64,000 nt of DNA from Rhodopseudomonas pentothenatexigens (GTDB taxonomy: Bacteria > Pseudomonadota > Alphaproteobacteria > Rhizobiales > Xanthobacteraceae), in the NCBI RefSeq assembly GCF_900218015.1, contig NZ_UFQQ01000025.1, positions 1 through 64,000 on the forward strand. Reading direction: 5' to 3'. Below, in pieces: positions 1 through 13,340 of this stretch. Under the pieces are notes generated by a model. The model was not told where the DNA came from, made no database searches, and worked only from the letters and a program-made list of their open reading frames with translations. The position numbers and the translations under genes were made by a program. How positions within the stretch are numbered: the stretch's first letter is position 1; each line of letters starts with the position of its first letter.

Positions 1-278
1 CTCCCGGGCCACGTGGCTGCGAACCACGCAACGCAGGACGCCGCCCCTCTCCCCGCCTCAAGACGCCTCCGGAGGCGCCCCTCGATGGGAGAGGTGATGG
101 GTCTTTATTCCTATTCGACGTGCTTGTCAACGGCGATTTCTGCCGCTTGGTGGCCGGCGCATTTCCACTGCGCGTTTCGAGCCCGGTCGACGGCGGCCTG
201 ATGGCGAGGAATGCGTGAGGGCTATCCGCTAAGGGTAGCTCGGGCGATTAGTCGTCCGCGCCACGCCTCTCCCTGCAC

Positions 279-379
279 CGTCGTTCCGGGGCGCTCGCAA
301 CGCGAGCGAACCCGGAACCCCGAGCTGATTGCAAAGAGATTCCGGGCTCGCGAGCTTTTGGTTGCGCCCCGAAATGACG
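279..379. repeat. Dispersed inverted repeat (CCGGGGCG type)
   Basis: The left arm around 279-318 (CGTCGTTCCGGGGCGCTCGC) is inverted at about 337-379 (ends GCGCCCCGAAATGACG), so the unit can fold into an imperfect hairpin. It belongs to the same family as the element at 555-709. Repeats of this type are common in intergenic DNA of Bradyrhizobium and Rhodopseudomonas. No gene lies inside. Confidence 0.75.
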
Positions 380-427
380 CGGGGTGAGTGCGCCTCGCAC
401 GTCATGGCCGGGCTTGACCCGGCCATC

Positions 428-487
428 CATCCTTCGAGGCGCCCCTGCTACGCTCTTCGAGCTGCGCCGCGGCTCCTCAGGATGAGG
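428..487. repeat. Partial copy of the two-part palindromic repeat
   Basis: The segment runs from ATCCTTCGAG to CTCCTCAGGATGAGG. These are the ends of the repeat arm that also occurs at 2504-2548, 47718-47760, 50711-50753 and 55663-55707. The central part is longer and more diverged than in the other copies. Confidence 0.65.
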
Positions 488-554
488 CCGTGCTGTTGGG
501 TGAGTTGGGCGCTACGCGCTGATGGCGCGGCGTACGGTCGCACCCCTTACCCCA

Positions 555-709
555 CGTCATTCCGGGGCGCGCGAAGCGCGAGCCCGGAATCCATACGCCG
601 CAGTATCGGCGATGTGGCAGAGTCGCAGTGACGCCCGCCTCGACGTTACCACGAGCGCAGGGGTTATGGATTCCGGGCTCACGCGCTGCGCGCGTGCCCC
701 GGAATGACG
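555..709. repeat. Long inverted repeat with spacer
   Basis: The left arm at 555-594 (CGTCATTCCGGGGCGCGCGA and on to the GGAATCCAT end) is inverted at about 664-709 (starts ATGGATTCCGGG, ends GGAATGACG). About 70 bases separate the arms, so this is a potential large cruciform or stem-loop. It is the same family as 279-379. Confidence 0.8.
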
Positions 710-772
710 GGTCGAGAGTCCGTCGTGGTTCGCGCAGCATGGTTGTGCTACCGCGCACGCCTCACCACCACC

Positions 773-885
773 CGTCATCCCCGCGTAGGCGGGGATCCAG
801 TTTTCCAGAGCGCTCGCAGCAGAGCACTGCATTGCGACCGACGCTCTGGGATACTGGGTCGCCCGATCAAGTCGGGCGATGACGG
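773..885. repeat. Dispersed CGTCATCCCCGC-type repeat
   Basis: It begins with the short palindrome CGTCATCCCCGCGTAGGCGG at 773 and ends with GGGCGATGACGG at about 885. The GTCAT and ATGAC termini make the whole unit an imperfect inverted repeat. This motif is widespread in rhizobial and related intergenic regions. Confidence 0.65.
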
Positions 886-908
886 TGTGGGAAGGGTCGT
901 TTCGACGC

Positions 909-2363
909 CTACCTCGGCAGCGTCGTGCTACCCATCAGGAACCGGTCGATCGCCTGGGCGCACAGCCGGCCTTCCCGGATCGCCCAGACCACCAGGGATT
1001 GGCCGCGGCGCATGTCGCCGGCGGCGAACACCTTGTCGACCGAGGTGGTGAAGTGCGACAGGTCGGCCGCGACGTTGCCGCGCGGGTCGAGCGCGACGCC
1101 GAGCTGGGTGAGGAGACCTTCCTTGACCGGCGAGACGAAGCCCATCGCCAGCAGCACGAGGTCGGCTTCGAGCACGAATTCGGTGCCGGGGATCGGCTGG
1201 AACTTGGCGTCGACGCGGACGCAGTTCAGCTTCTTGACGACGCCGCCCTCGCCTTCGAACGACTGCGTCATCACGGCGAATTCACGCGCGGCGCCTTCGG
1301 CCTGGCTCGACGAGGTGCGCATCTTCATCGGCCAGTTCGGCCAGGTCAGCGCCTTGTTCTCGCGCTCCGGCGGCGCCGGCATGATTTCGATCTGGGTCAC
1401 CGACTTGGCGCCCTGACGGATCGAGGTGCCGATGCAGTCCGAACCGGTGTCGCCGCCGCCGATCACCACCACGTTCTTGCCGCCGGCGAGGATGTCGGTG
1501 CCGTTCACGGCTTCGCCGGAGACGCGGCGGTTCTGCTGGGTGAGGAAGTCCATCGCAAAATGGATGCCGGCAAGCTCACGGCCCGGGATCGGCAGATCGC
1601 GCGGCGCTTCGGCGCCGCCGGTCAGCGCCACGGCGTCGTACTGCTTCAGGAGCTCGGCCGGATCGACCGCACCCGGAGCGCTGCCGCCGACCGGCGCGCC
1701 ATAGTGGAAGGTGACGCCTTCGGCCTCCATCTGTGCGACACGGCGGTCGATCAGATGCTTCTCCATCTTGAAGTCCGGGATGCCGTAGCGCAGCAGGCCG
1801 CCGGCCTTGGCCAGCTTCTCATAGACGTGGACGTCGTGACCGGCGCGCGCGAGCTGCTGGGCGCAGGCGAGGCCCGCCGGGCCGGCGCCGATGATCGCGA
1901 CGCTCTGGCCGGTCTTGACCGCGGCGATCTCCGGCTTGACCCAGCCGTTGTCGAACGCGGTGTCGACGATCGCGCATTCGATCGTCTTGATGGTGACCGG
2001 GTTGTCGTCGATGTTCAGCGTGCACGACGCTTCGCACGGCGCCGGGCAGATCCGGCCGGTGAATTCCGGGAAGTTGTTGGTGGAGTGCAGGGTGCGCGAG
2101 GCCTCCTGCCAATAGCCGTTGTAGACCAGATCGTTCCAGTCCGGGATCTGGTTGTTGACCGGACAGCCGGTCGCGCCCGGCTGCGGCGAACCGGTGCCGT
2201 GGCAATACGGGATGCCGCAGTTCATGCAGCGGGCGGCCTGGTCGCGCAGGTCTTTCTCGCTGAGCGGCACCACGAATTCGTTGTAGCCCTTGATCCGCTC
2301 GGCGACCGGCGCATAGGCGCGATCGTGCCGCTCGATTTCCAGAAACCCCGTGACCTTGCCCAT
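909..2363 (-). CDS. gltD: Glutamate synthase [NADPH] small subunit
   Basis: This 484-residue protein is the beta subunit of glutamate synthase. It passes electrons from NADPH through FAD and two 4Fe-4S clusters to the large subunit. The N-terminal part carries the cysteine-rich ferredoxin-like pattern [10 protein letters not shown] followed by further cysteines ([15 protein letters not shown]). The dinucleotide-binding glycine motif GAGPAG follows, and a second nucleotide-binding site lies at GGGDTGSDC. The start [10 protein letters not shown] at 2363 gives the normal family length; the frame is open further upstream only because of high GC. It lies 197 bases downstream of gltB on the same strand, separated by a two-part repeat, and is presumably co-transcribed with it. 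Together the two subunits convert 2-oxoglutarate and glutamine to two glutamates. Confidence 0.97.
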   Translation of the reverse strand: MGKVTGFLEIERHDRAYAPVAERIKGYNEFVVPLSEKDLRDQAARCMNCGIPYCHGTGSPQPGATGCPVNNQIPDWNDLVYNGYWQEASRTLHSTNNFPEFTGRICPAPCEASCTLNIDDNPVTIKTIECAIVDTAFDNGWVKPEIAAVKTGQSVAIIGAGPAGLACAQQLARAGHDVHVYEKLAKAGGLLRYGIPDFKMEKHLIDRRVAQMEAEGVTFHYGAPVGGSAPGAVDPAELLKQYDAVALTGGAEAPRDLPIPGRELAGIHFAMDFLTQQNRRVSGEAVNGTDILAGGKNVVVIGGGDTGSDCIGTSIRQGAKSVTQIEIMPAPPERENKALTWPNWPMKMRTSSSQAEGAAREFAVMTQSFEGEGGVVKKLNCVRVDAKFQPIPGTEFVLEADLVLLAMGFVSPVKEGLLTQLGVALDPRGNVAADLSHFTTSVDKVFAAGDMRRGQSLVVWAIREGRLCAQAIDRFLMGSTTLPR

Positions 2364-2420
2364 CGAACTCTGACGCCTCGAATTCTTGTCTTCGACTTTA
2401 AGTCTTCGTTTCGTGGCCCT

Positions 2421-2548
2421 CATGGTTCGAGACGGCGCTTCGCGCCTCCTCACCATGAGGGGACTGTGCTGGTTGCCGGACAGCGGCACGCCGCGCGTCC
2501 AGCCCTCATCCTGAGGAGCGCGCCTGCGGCGCGCGTCTCGAAGGATGA
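2421..2548. repeat. Two-part palindromic repeat between gltB and gltD
   Basis: The first palindrome at 2421-2460 begins CATGGTTCGAGACGG and ends CACCATGAGG. The second at 2504-2548 begins CCTCATCCTGAGG and ends CTCGAAGGATGA. The same two modules recur together at 47718-47825, 50650-50753 and 55663-55768. On the gltBD transcript they would form strong stem-loops between the two cistrons. Confidence 0.85.
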
Positions 2549-2560
2549 TCGATCGAGAGC

Positions 2561-7294
<4,734 letters not shown>

Positions 7295-7721
7295 CTTCGT
7301 CCTCTTCATCCCGGGAGGGGATACACTATCCAGCATCGGCGCAGTTCGGACGCTCGCGGCACCCTCCGGGCCACCGCTCGCGCTCTGCGAGCCACGATTT
7401 GCGTATTCAGACCCCGGTGTCCATATCGCCCAACGGACAATGGGGTGCCGCGCGCGACGTCCATCGCCTCGCGTGACGCTGCAAACCCCGTGCCGGGCTA
7501 CCACCGTAAATGAGACAGCGATGCTGTCCTAGCACGACTTTGCCAAATTTTTGTCTAGCACACAAGCGCGGCCGAGTCCTCCGTTGGATCGACCCATCGC
7601 GCCCGCCGCTGCCGCGGATTCACGCCAAATGCGCCGCGATTGGGCCAAGCCCAGGCCAAATTCCCCCGCGAGGCTCCCGCCCGCACCAGAACGGGGCGGG
7701 CGCTGCAGGGAGCATCAAGCT
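7295..7721. other. Divergent intergenic region between gltB and a secreted protein gene
   Basis: About 430 bases separate two divergent genes, so promoters for both must lie here. Around 7530-7560 there is a local AT-rich patch (TTTGCCAAATTTTTGTCTAG). I cannot assign -35/-10 elements or a regulator site with confidence, and see no coding potential. Confidence 0.6.
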
Positions 7722-8501
7722 ATGAAATTCACCGGGTGGGTCATATCGGCCAGTCTCGCCGCAACCGCCGCGACCGCGGCTATGGCCGATCCGCTGCCCG
7801 TCGGCGGCGCCGCGCGGCCGCCCGTCACGAAGGTGTCCGACCTTCAGGGCTCGTACGCGGCGATGCCACCTCCGCCGCCGCGACGGGAATTGCGCCGCGT
7901 CGCGCCTGCGGTCGAGGCGCTGGAGGTCCTGTCGCCGGACGCCGTCACCCGCGCCGCCCGCGCCGAAGGCTTCGCGCCGCTCGGCTATCCGCGCCAGCGC
8001 GGCGTCGTCTACACCATGGCGGTGATCAATCCGGAGGGCGACGACGGCCGGCTGGTGATCGACGCCCGCACCGGGCGGCTGCTGCGATTCATGCCGGCAT
8101 GGCAGATGGGCGACCGCATGGAAGACGTGACCGTCGCCAGCTACGGCCGCATTCAGGGCCTGCCACGCTTCATCGAACGCAATCCGCCGCGGCCGCCGAA
8201 GCCGGTCGCGCGCGTCGCCACCCGGAATCCGGCCACTCCTCTGCCGCGCCCGGCGCCGCAGCACCCGGCGGGCGAAAAGGCGGCCAAAGCCGTGGGCGCC
8301 GACGCCTCCAAGGACGGCTCGAAGCCGGCGCTTGATCAGGCCAAGCAGGACAGCCCGAATACGGCCAAGCAGGACACCGCCGCGGCCCAGGCCCCGCCCA
8401 CCGTGACGCCGTCGGCCGCGGGTCCGGCACCGGCCCAGGCCAAGCCATCCGTCACCATACGCCCCACAGAAGCGATGCCGCCGGTGCAGACACTGGAGTG
8501 A
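7722..8501 (+). CDS. Putative secreted proline/alanine-rich protein
   Basis: This 259-residue protein begins with a clear Sec signal peptide (MKFTGWVISASLAATAATAAMA, cleavage near residue 22). A segment at about residues 55-140 contains YTMAVINPEGDDGRLVIDAR followed by TGRLLRFMP, which resembles the beta-hairpin pattern of PepSY-like domains (a weak similarity). The C-terminal 110 residues are a low-complexity linker rich in Pro, Ala and Lys (KPALDQAKQD, PPTVTPSAAG), suggesting a periplasmic, disordered tail. The start at 7722 is chosen because it begins the signal peptide; longer in-frame extensions are not plausible. It is monocistronic and convergent with the heat-shock gene. The function is not recognised. 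Confidence 0.75.
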   Translation: MKFTGWVISASLAATAATAAMADPLPVGGAARPPVTKVSDLQGSYAAMPPPPPRRELRRVAPAVEALEVLSPDAVTRAARAEGFAPLGYPRQRGVVYTMAVINPEGDDGRLVIDARTGRLLRFMPAWQMGDRMEDVTVASYGRIQGLPRFIERNPPRPPKPVARVATRNPATPLPRPAPQHPAGEKAAKAVGADASKDGSKPALDQAKQDSPNTAKQDTAAAQAPPTVTPSAAGPAPAQAKPSVTIRPTEAMPPVQTLE

Positions 8502-8519
8502 CGGCCGGGGCCATCATAG

Positions 8520-8545
8520 AAAAGCGCCCCGGTTGCCCGGGGCGC
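8520..8545 (-). terminator. Rho-independent terminator of the hsp20 gene
   Basis: GCGCCCCGG at 8524-8532 pairs with CCGGGGCGC at 8537-8545 around a four-base loop. On the minus strand the hairpin is followed by four T residues (8523-8520). It lies about 55 bases past the stop of the hsp20 gene. The plus-strand gene ends just upstream, but there the hairpin has no T tract. Confidence 0.75.
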
Positions 8546-8599
8546 CGTGTTGGCCAGAGGATCTATACAGCGAAGCAGAGTTCGCAATCGAACCGCGCG

Positions 8600-9076
8600 T
8601 TACGCGGCGGCCTTCTCGCTGTTATCGGTGACCACCTGCGGGGTCGCCTGAGCATTGATGCTGATCGGAATGCTGCGCGGCTTTTTCGCCTCGGGAATCT
8701 CGCGCACGAGGTCGACGTGCAGCAGACCGTTTTCGAGGCTGGCATTCTTCACCGTGACGTAGTCGGCGAGCTGGAACGCCCGCTCGAACGCGCGCGCCGC
8801 GATGCCGCGATACAGCACTTCAGCCTTGCCGGCCTCTTCGCCGCCCTTCTCGCCCTTGATGGTCAGCGTATTCTCCTTGCTGACGATCGAAAGCTCGGAC
8901 GGAGAGAATCCAGCCACCGCGACGGTGATGCGATACGCATTCTCGCCGGTCCGCTCGATGTTGTAGGGCGGATAGCCGGGCGCGGCCGCATCCGCAGCGG
9001 TCTGGTCGAGCAGGTTGAACAGCCGGTCGAAGCCGATGGTCGAACGATAGAACGGGGTGAGATCGAAGCTACGCAT
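8600..9076 (-). CDS. Small heat-shock protein, Hsp20 / alpha-crystallin family
   Basis: The 158-residue product has the class A rhizobial small-Hsp layout. The N-terminal arm is MRSFDLTPFYRSTIGFDRLF, a conserved start in alphaproteobacterial Hsp20/IbpA proteins. An alpha-crystallin domain follows at about residues 35-130 (YRITVAVAGF, LTIKGEKGG, RGIAARAFER, NGLLHVDLVREIPE). The tail carries the IxI-like motif IPISI used for oligomer contacts. It is an ATP-independent holdase that binds unfolding proteins in the cytoplasm. The start at 9076 is preceded by an AGGAGGA ribosome-binding site that is itself part of a likely thermosensing hairpin. A terminator follows at 8520-8545. Confidence 0.95.
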   Translation of the reverse strand: MRSFDLTPFYRSTIGFDRLFNLLDQTAADAAAPGYPPYNIERTGENAYRITVAVAGFSPSELSIVSKENTLTIKGEKGGEEAGKAEVLYRGIAARAFERAFQLADYVTVKNASLENGLLHVDLVREIPEAKKPRSIPISINAQATPQVVTDNSEKAAA

Positions 9077-9185
9077 GGTCAAAGTCCTCCTAGAAGCGAC
9101 TATGTGACGACCCGCCCGCCATCGGGCCGGGCCTTGTCCGTGCAGCCGGGGATCAGTTCCTGATCCCTTGGTGTGGCCTGCACGG
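9077..9185 (-). promoter_or_regulatory. Probable ROSE-type RNA thermometer in the hsp20 5' leader
   Basis: On the minus strand the leader folds into at least two elements. A large hairpin spans 9185-9138, with arms CCGTGCAG and TGCACGG and an inner GGGATCAG/CTGATCCC stem. A short hairpin at 9101-9083 buries the Shine-Dalgarno sequence: AGTCGCTTCTAGGAGGACT pairs AGTC with GACT. The strand opposite AGGAGG contains TCGCT, which fits the UYGCU signature of ROSE elements. ROSE thermometers precede small heat-shock genes in rhizobia and relatives, and melting would free the AGGAGG at high temperature. The fold was made by eye. Confidence 0.7.
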
Positions 9186-9293
9186 AAATGATATGGGAGG
9201 GGCGTTTCGGGGTTCAAGAGGGGGCCCGAAGCAGTTCGCGCCCGCCGCTTTCATCCCGATTTCCAGGTATTTGCCCTCCTCCGGACCCGGTCC

Positions 9294-10238
9294 ATGACGC
9301 TCGTCTCGACTCCTGCCAATCCGGTGCCCGAAGACGCCGTCTCCGGTTTCATCAAGACGCCCGACGGCGTCCAGCTCCGCTTCGCGCGGTGGGATCCGAC
9401 GGGGCATCGCAAGGGCACGGTGTGCGTTTTCACCGGGCGCACCGAGCAGATCGAGAAGTACTTCGAGACGGTGCGCGACCTGCGCGATCGCGGCTTTGCG
9501 GTTGCGGCGCTGGATTGGCGCGGCCAGGGCCATTCCGAGAGGCGGCTGCGCGATTATCGCAAGGGCTACGTCCGCAACTTTGCCGACTTCGAGGTCGACG
9601 TCGAAACCTTCGTCCGCGAGGTGGTGCTGCCGGACTGCCCGCCGCCGCATTTCGCGCTGGCGCATTCGATGGGCGGCGCGGTGATGCTGCGCGTCGCCCG
9701 CTCCGGCAAGCGCTGGTTCGATCGGATGGTGCTGTCGGCACCGATGATCGACCTGCCCGGCCGCGCCACTTCGTTGCCGGTGCGGCTGCTGCTGCGTGCG
9801 ATGCGGCTGGCCGGCCAGGGCGGTCGCTACGTGCCCGGCGGCAACGAGGTGTTGGCCAATACCGAGCCGTTTCTCGGCAACCGACTGACCTCGGACCCGG
9901 TGCGCTACGCCCGCAACGCCGCCATCGTCGCCGAAGACCCGACGCTCGGACTGGCCTCGCCGACGGTGGCCTGGGCCGACAGCGCCTTCCGTGCCATGCA
10001 CGCCTTCAAGGCAACCGACTATCCGTCTCAGATCCGGCAGCCGATCCTGATGATCGCTGCCGGCATGGACGGTGTGGTGTCGACACCGGCGATCGAGGAG
10101 TTCGCGTATCATTTGCGCGCCGGTTCACATCTGGTGATCCCCGGCGCCAAACACGAAATCCTGCAGGAGCAGGATCGCTACCGCCAGCAGTTCTGGGCGG
10201 CGTTCGATGCTTTCGTACCGGGGACGCCGCTGTTCTGA
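9294..10238 (+). CDS. Alpha/beta hydrolase, lysophospholipase/monoacylglycerol lipase-like
   Basis: The protein has 314 residues with an alpha/beta-hydrolase fold of the Hydrolase_4 (PldB-like) type. The oxyanion-loop region is FTGRTEQIEKY, and the strand VAALDWRGQGHSER follows. The nucleophile elbow is AHSMGGAVM, with the serine in the AHSMGG variant of GxSxG. The acidic residue is likely in AAGMDGVVSTP and the catalytic His in PGAKHEILQE near the C-terminus. There is no signal peptide, so it should be cytosolic. Lysophospholipid or monoacylglycerol hydrolysis is the family expectation; the substrate is not shown by the sequence. It stands alone between hsp20 (divergent) and galU. Confidence 0.85.
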   Translation: MTLVSTPANPVPEDAVSGFIKTPDGVQLRFARWDPTGHRKGTVCVFTGRTEQIEKYFETVRDLRDRGFAVAALDWRGQGHSERRLRDYRKGYVRNFADFEVDVETFVREVVLPDCPPPHFALAHSMGGAVMLRVARSGKRWFDRMVLSAPMIDLPGRATSLPVRLLLRAMRLAGQGGRYVPGGNEVLANTEPFLGNRLTSDPVRYARNAAIVAEDPTLGLASPTVAWADSAFRAMHAFKATDYPSQIRQPILMIAAGMDGVVSTPAIEEFAYHLRAGSHLVIPGAKHEILQEQDRYRQQFWAAFDAFVPGTPLF

Positions 10239-10359
10239 TGTGACATTCTGTCTCCGGCGAGGCTCCGCGCCGCGGTTCGGAACTTCACACATCCGCCTTG
10301 GTTGCAGGCTGCAAGACCTTCCGGTTCAGCCCTCCGTTCCTCTCGAAAGATCTCCAGTC

Positions 10360-11235
10360 ATGAAAATCCGCAAAGCCGTCTTCCCGGTCGCTGGCCTCGG
10401 CACCCGCGTCCTTCCCGCCACCAAGGCGATGCCGAAGGAGATGCTGACCATCGTCGACAAGCCGCTGATTCAGTACGTCGTCGACGAAGCCCGGGAAGCC
10501 GGCATCGAGCACTTCGTGTTCGTGACCGGCCGCAACAAGGGCATGATCGAGGATCACTTCGATCGTCAGTTCGAGCTCGATGTGACCCTGGAGAAGCGCA
10601 ACAAGAAGAATGAAATGGAGATCCTGGCGCGCGATCAGCCGGAGGCCGGAGCGATGAGCTTCACCCGCCAGCAGGCGCCGCACGGGCTCGGCCACGCGGT
10701 GTGGTGCGCCCGCGACATCGTCGGCAACGAGCCGTTCGCGGTGGTGCTGCCGGACGAGCTGGTGCTCAACACCCCGGGCTGCCTGAAGCAGATGATCCAG
10801 GCCGCCGAGAAGCTCGGCGACAAGGCCAACGTCATCGCGGTTGAGGAAGTGCCGGCCGACCGCACCCATCAATACGGCATCTGCGGCGTCGGCAAGCGCA
10901 CCGGCAAGGTGTTCGAGGTCGACGGCATGGTCGAGAAGCCGGCGCCCGGCACCGCGCCGTCGAACCTGTCGATCACCGGGCGCTACATCCTGCAGCCTGA
11001 GATCTTCAAGATCCTGGCGACGCAGGAGCGCGGCGCCGGCGGCGAGATCCAGCTCACCGACGCCATGATCGGGCTGTCGAAGACGCAGAAGTTCTACGGC
11101 GTCGAATTCGAGGGTGAGCGCCACGATTGCGGCTCGAAGGCCGGTTTTCTCCGCGCCAACATCGCCTTCGCGATGCAGCGAGACGATCTGCGCGCCGGCC
11201 TGATCGAAGACATGAAGCGTTATCTGGACAAGTAG
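10360..11235 (+). CDS. galU: UTP--glucose-1-phosphate uridylyltransferase
   Basis: The product is 291 residues, a typical GalU length. The N-terminal nucleotide-binding signature GLGTRVLPATKAMPKEML is complete, followed by VDKPLIQYVVDEA. The remaining conserved blocks are VVLPDELV and, near the C-terminus, ERHDCGSKAGF. It makes UDP-glucose from glucose-1-phosphate and UTP, a precursor for exopolysaccharide, lipopolysaccharide and glucans. The start at 10360 fits the conserved MKIRKAVFPVAG N-terminus; the frame is open upstream but that part has no family similarity. It converges closely (27 bases) with a diguanylate cyclase gene. Confidence 0.96.
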   Translation: MKIRKAVFPVAGLGTRVLPATKAMPKEMLTIVDKPLIQYVVDEAREAGIEHFVFVTGRNKGMIEDHFDRQFELDVTLEKRNKKNEMEILARDQPEAGAMSFTRQQAPHGLGHAVWCARDIVGNEPFAVVLPDELVLNTPGCLKQMIQAAEKLGDKANVIAVEEVPADRTHQYGICGVGKRTGKVFEVDGMVEKPAPGTAPSNLSITGRYILQPEIFKILATQERGAGGEIQLTDAMIGLSKTQKFYGVEFEGERHDCGSKAGFLRANIAFAMQRDDLRAGLIEDMKRYLDK

Positions 11236-11262
11236 TCGCGCTGCTCCGAAGCCCCGGAGAGG

Positions 11263-12771
11263 TTACGCCACCAGCGTGACCTCGCCGCGCACCGCGACGA
11301 CGCAGCGATTGCGGCCGAGCTCCTTGGCGGCGTACAGCGCGCGGTCGGCGGCTTCGACCAGATCGTGCCAGTGCTGCGGGGTCGTGGGCGTGGTGCTGGC
11401 GACGCCGATCGAGACGGTCACGCCGCCCTCGACGTCCGACCATTGCTCGACTTTGCGCCGGATCGTCTCGGCGACGGCTTCGGCGGCCGGCGCCGTGAGC
11501 CCCGGCAGCAACACCGCAAATTCTTCGCCGCCAAATCGAGCCGCGCAATCGCCTGCGCGATGTACCGTGTCGGCAATGCAGACGGCGACGCCGACCAGCA
11601 TCTGATCGCCGGCCTGATGACCGAAGCTGTCGTTGTAAGCCTTGAAGTGATCGGCATCGATCATCAACAGCGCGATCGGCGTATTCTGCCGGATGGCGCG
11701 GCGCCATTCGGTGTCGATCGCGGCGTCGAACTTGCGGCGGTTGGTCAGGCCCGTCAGCGGGTCGGTGGTTGCGAGCTCCTCGAGCCTGCGCTCGGCCTGG
11801 GCGCGACGTTCGATCTCGTGGATGAAGAACACCGTGACGGCAGCCACGAAGGTGGCGAGAACCAGCAGCACGATGCCGATCCAGGTCGCCTCCCGACGCC
11901 ACATCGCGTAGATGTCGTCCCACGATTTCGCCACCAGCACCACCAGCGGCTTGGTGCTGTCGCTCCAGACGAACATCCGTTCGACACGATCGAGCGTGCC
12001 GACCCCGTCGAACCAGCCGCTGCGGTGCTCGAACATCTTCTGGACGCCCGGCGTGAACATCATGTTCTTGCCGATCAGCTCCGGCGTGAACGGGGTGCGG
12101 ACGATCAGGGTGCCGTCCTGGGCGATCACCGCGATCATGTCGTTCGGTCGTAGCCGTAGCCGCTTGAACAGGTCCTGGAAGTAACCGAACTGGATCGATC
12201 CGGCGACGACGCCGAGGAACTGACCGTCGGGTCCGCTGATCCGGCGGCTGAGGACGACTGAATAGCGACCGTCGAGCTGCTGAGGGTCGCTGATGTACAG
12301 TCCGAAATACGGCTGGTCGCGGTGCACGGTGAAGAACGGCTGGTCGCTTCGATTGTCCTTCGTCGGGTGCAGCACCGCCGAGTCGCGGGTCAGGTCGCCG
12401 TACTGGTTGTAGACCCGGACCGTACCGAAATGCGGCGCCGACGCCAGATGATCGAACAGGATCAGGCGGGCGGTCGCCGGTTCGACGGAATCCAATTCGG
12501 GCAACAACAGATTGCTGGCGACGGATCGCAGCGAAGCGTCGTACAGCTCGACATTGCGGTCGATGTCGGCGCCGATCGAGGCGGCGAGGTTCTCCAGCAT
12601 TTGCCGCGCCAGATCTTCGGCACCGCGCCGCATATCGAGCAGCACGCTGCCGCACACAGCGGAAAATCCCAGGACGGTCACCACCGAAAACGCCACCATC
12701 AGCCGCGCCGACATTCGGCGTCGGCGGTGAATCTCTCTTCTGATGGTGTCGAGAAGACTGTGCGTGTCCAT
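11263..12771 (-). CDS. Membrane diguanylate cyclase with periplasmic Cache-type sensor
   Basis: This 502-residue protein has a cytoplasmic basic start (RREIHRRRR) and a first membrane helix at about 23-45. A periplasmic region of about 240 residues has dCache-like features (VRVYNQYGDL, LIVRTPFTPELIG). The second helix is at about 294-316, then a short linker and a GGDEF domain at about 335-495. The active-site motif is GGEEF at 414-418. An RxxD inhibitory site (RAGD, 405-408) sits five residues before it, so product feedback inhibition by c-di-GMP is expected. It should convert two GTP to c-di-GMP in response to a periplasmic small molecule. The GTG at 12786 is an alternative start; ATG at 12771 is preferred. 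Confidence 0.93.
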   Translation of the reverse strand: MDTHSLLDTIRREIHRRRRMSARLMVAFSVVTVLGFSAVCGSVLLDMRRGAEDLARQMLENLAASIGADIDRNVELYDASLRSVASNLLLPELDSVEPATARLILFDHLASAPHFGTVRVYNQYGDLTRDSAVLHPTKDNRSDQPFFTVHRDQPYFGLYISDPQQLDGRYSVVLSRRISGPDGQFLGVVAGSIQFGYFQDLFKRLRLRPNDMIAVIAQDGTLIVRTPFTPELIGKNMMFTPGVQKMFEHRSGWFDGVGTLDRVERMFVWSDSTKPLVVLVAKSWDDIYAMWRREATWIGIVLLVLATFVAAVTVFFIHEIERRAQAERRLEELATTDPLTGLTNRRKFDAAIDTEWRRAIRQNTPIALLMIDADHFKAYNDSFGHQAGDQMLVGVAVCIADTVHRAGDCAARFGGEEFAVLLPGLTAPAAEAVAETIRRKVEQWSDVEGGVTVSIGVASTTPTTPQHWHDLVEAADRALYAAKELGRNRCVVAVRGEVTLVA

Positions 12772-12939
12772 TGGAGCAGGTTCCACGCAATGTCTTGCAG
12801 AGCGCTTAAGTTGCGCTATTGACGTAACGCGGGGTTAACACGCGCTTTCACCGCAAGCCGTAAGCCTCGGCCGGCGAGCGCCCCTGCACTAGCCGAGGTG
12901 ACGAGCCCGCCCGATCCTCCGACCAACGTTGACCCTTCA

Positions 12940-13212
12940 ATGAAGAACTTCGAACCGTTACGAGAGTACCTTGCCCAGCAGACCGCCGCAGAGCTGGTGC
13001 TGAGCATGGCCGAGATCGAGGAGATGCTCGGGTTCGATTTGCCGCGGGCGTCGCAACGTGCCGCCTGGTGGGATTCGACCTACGCCCTGGACGAACAGAT
13101 GCCGCAGCGCGAGGCGTGCCTCGCCGCCGGCTATATCGCCACCCGGCTGCCGGACGGTTCCGGCGTGCGCTTCAGACGGATGAAGACCGGTCGCTCGCGC
13201 TGGCGGAGCTGA
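12940..13212 (+). CDS. Small DUF7662-like protein
   Basis: This 90-residue protein begins MKNFEPLREYLAQQTAAELV. The pattern is a short PLxxYL helix, then an IEEMLGFDLP segment, a conserved AWW (QRAAWWDS), then CLAAGYIATRLPDGSGVRF. That order resembles the small DUF7662-type domain found alone or next to nucleases and DNA-binding proteins; the assignment is from memory of the pattern. An in-frame GTG at 12898 would add 14 residues, but the conserved region begins at the ATG. It lies alone between a divergent diguanylate cyclase and a convergent outer-membrane gene. Function is unknown. Confidence 0.65.
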   Translation: MKNFEPLREYLAQQTAAELVLSMAEIEEMLGFDLPRASQRAAWWDSTYALDEQMPQREACLAAGYIATRLPDGSGVRFRRMKTGRSRWRS

Positions 13213-13340
13213 CGAGCCATCGGCTGAGCCGGCCGTCGACGGCTCGTTGGCGACCCGGCCGTCACTTCAAGCTGCCGACCTGTCTCAGCCGTTCGGCGAA
13301 GAACTTGCCGGCGATCGGCGAGTCGCGAGGCAGTTGGCAG

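Larger units (their letters stand above)
1..908. other. Non-coding region rich in dispersed repeats
   Basis: No open frame here has a convincing start, composition or family match. From about 270 onward the stretch is a patchwork of at least four kinds of inverted or palindromic repeat, listed separately, that lies downstream of gltD. Positions 1-270 contain no gene or repeat I can name. A minus-strand frame ending at about 118 is open back to about 225 but lacks a start codon. Confidence 0.7.

Noticed and set aside
118-225. A minus-strand 34-codon open end (…CAGHQAAEIAVDKHVE) as the tail of a gene
   Set aside because: It is closed by a stop at about 225 and has no start codon; too short to call a remnant without a database match.
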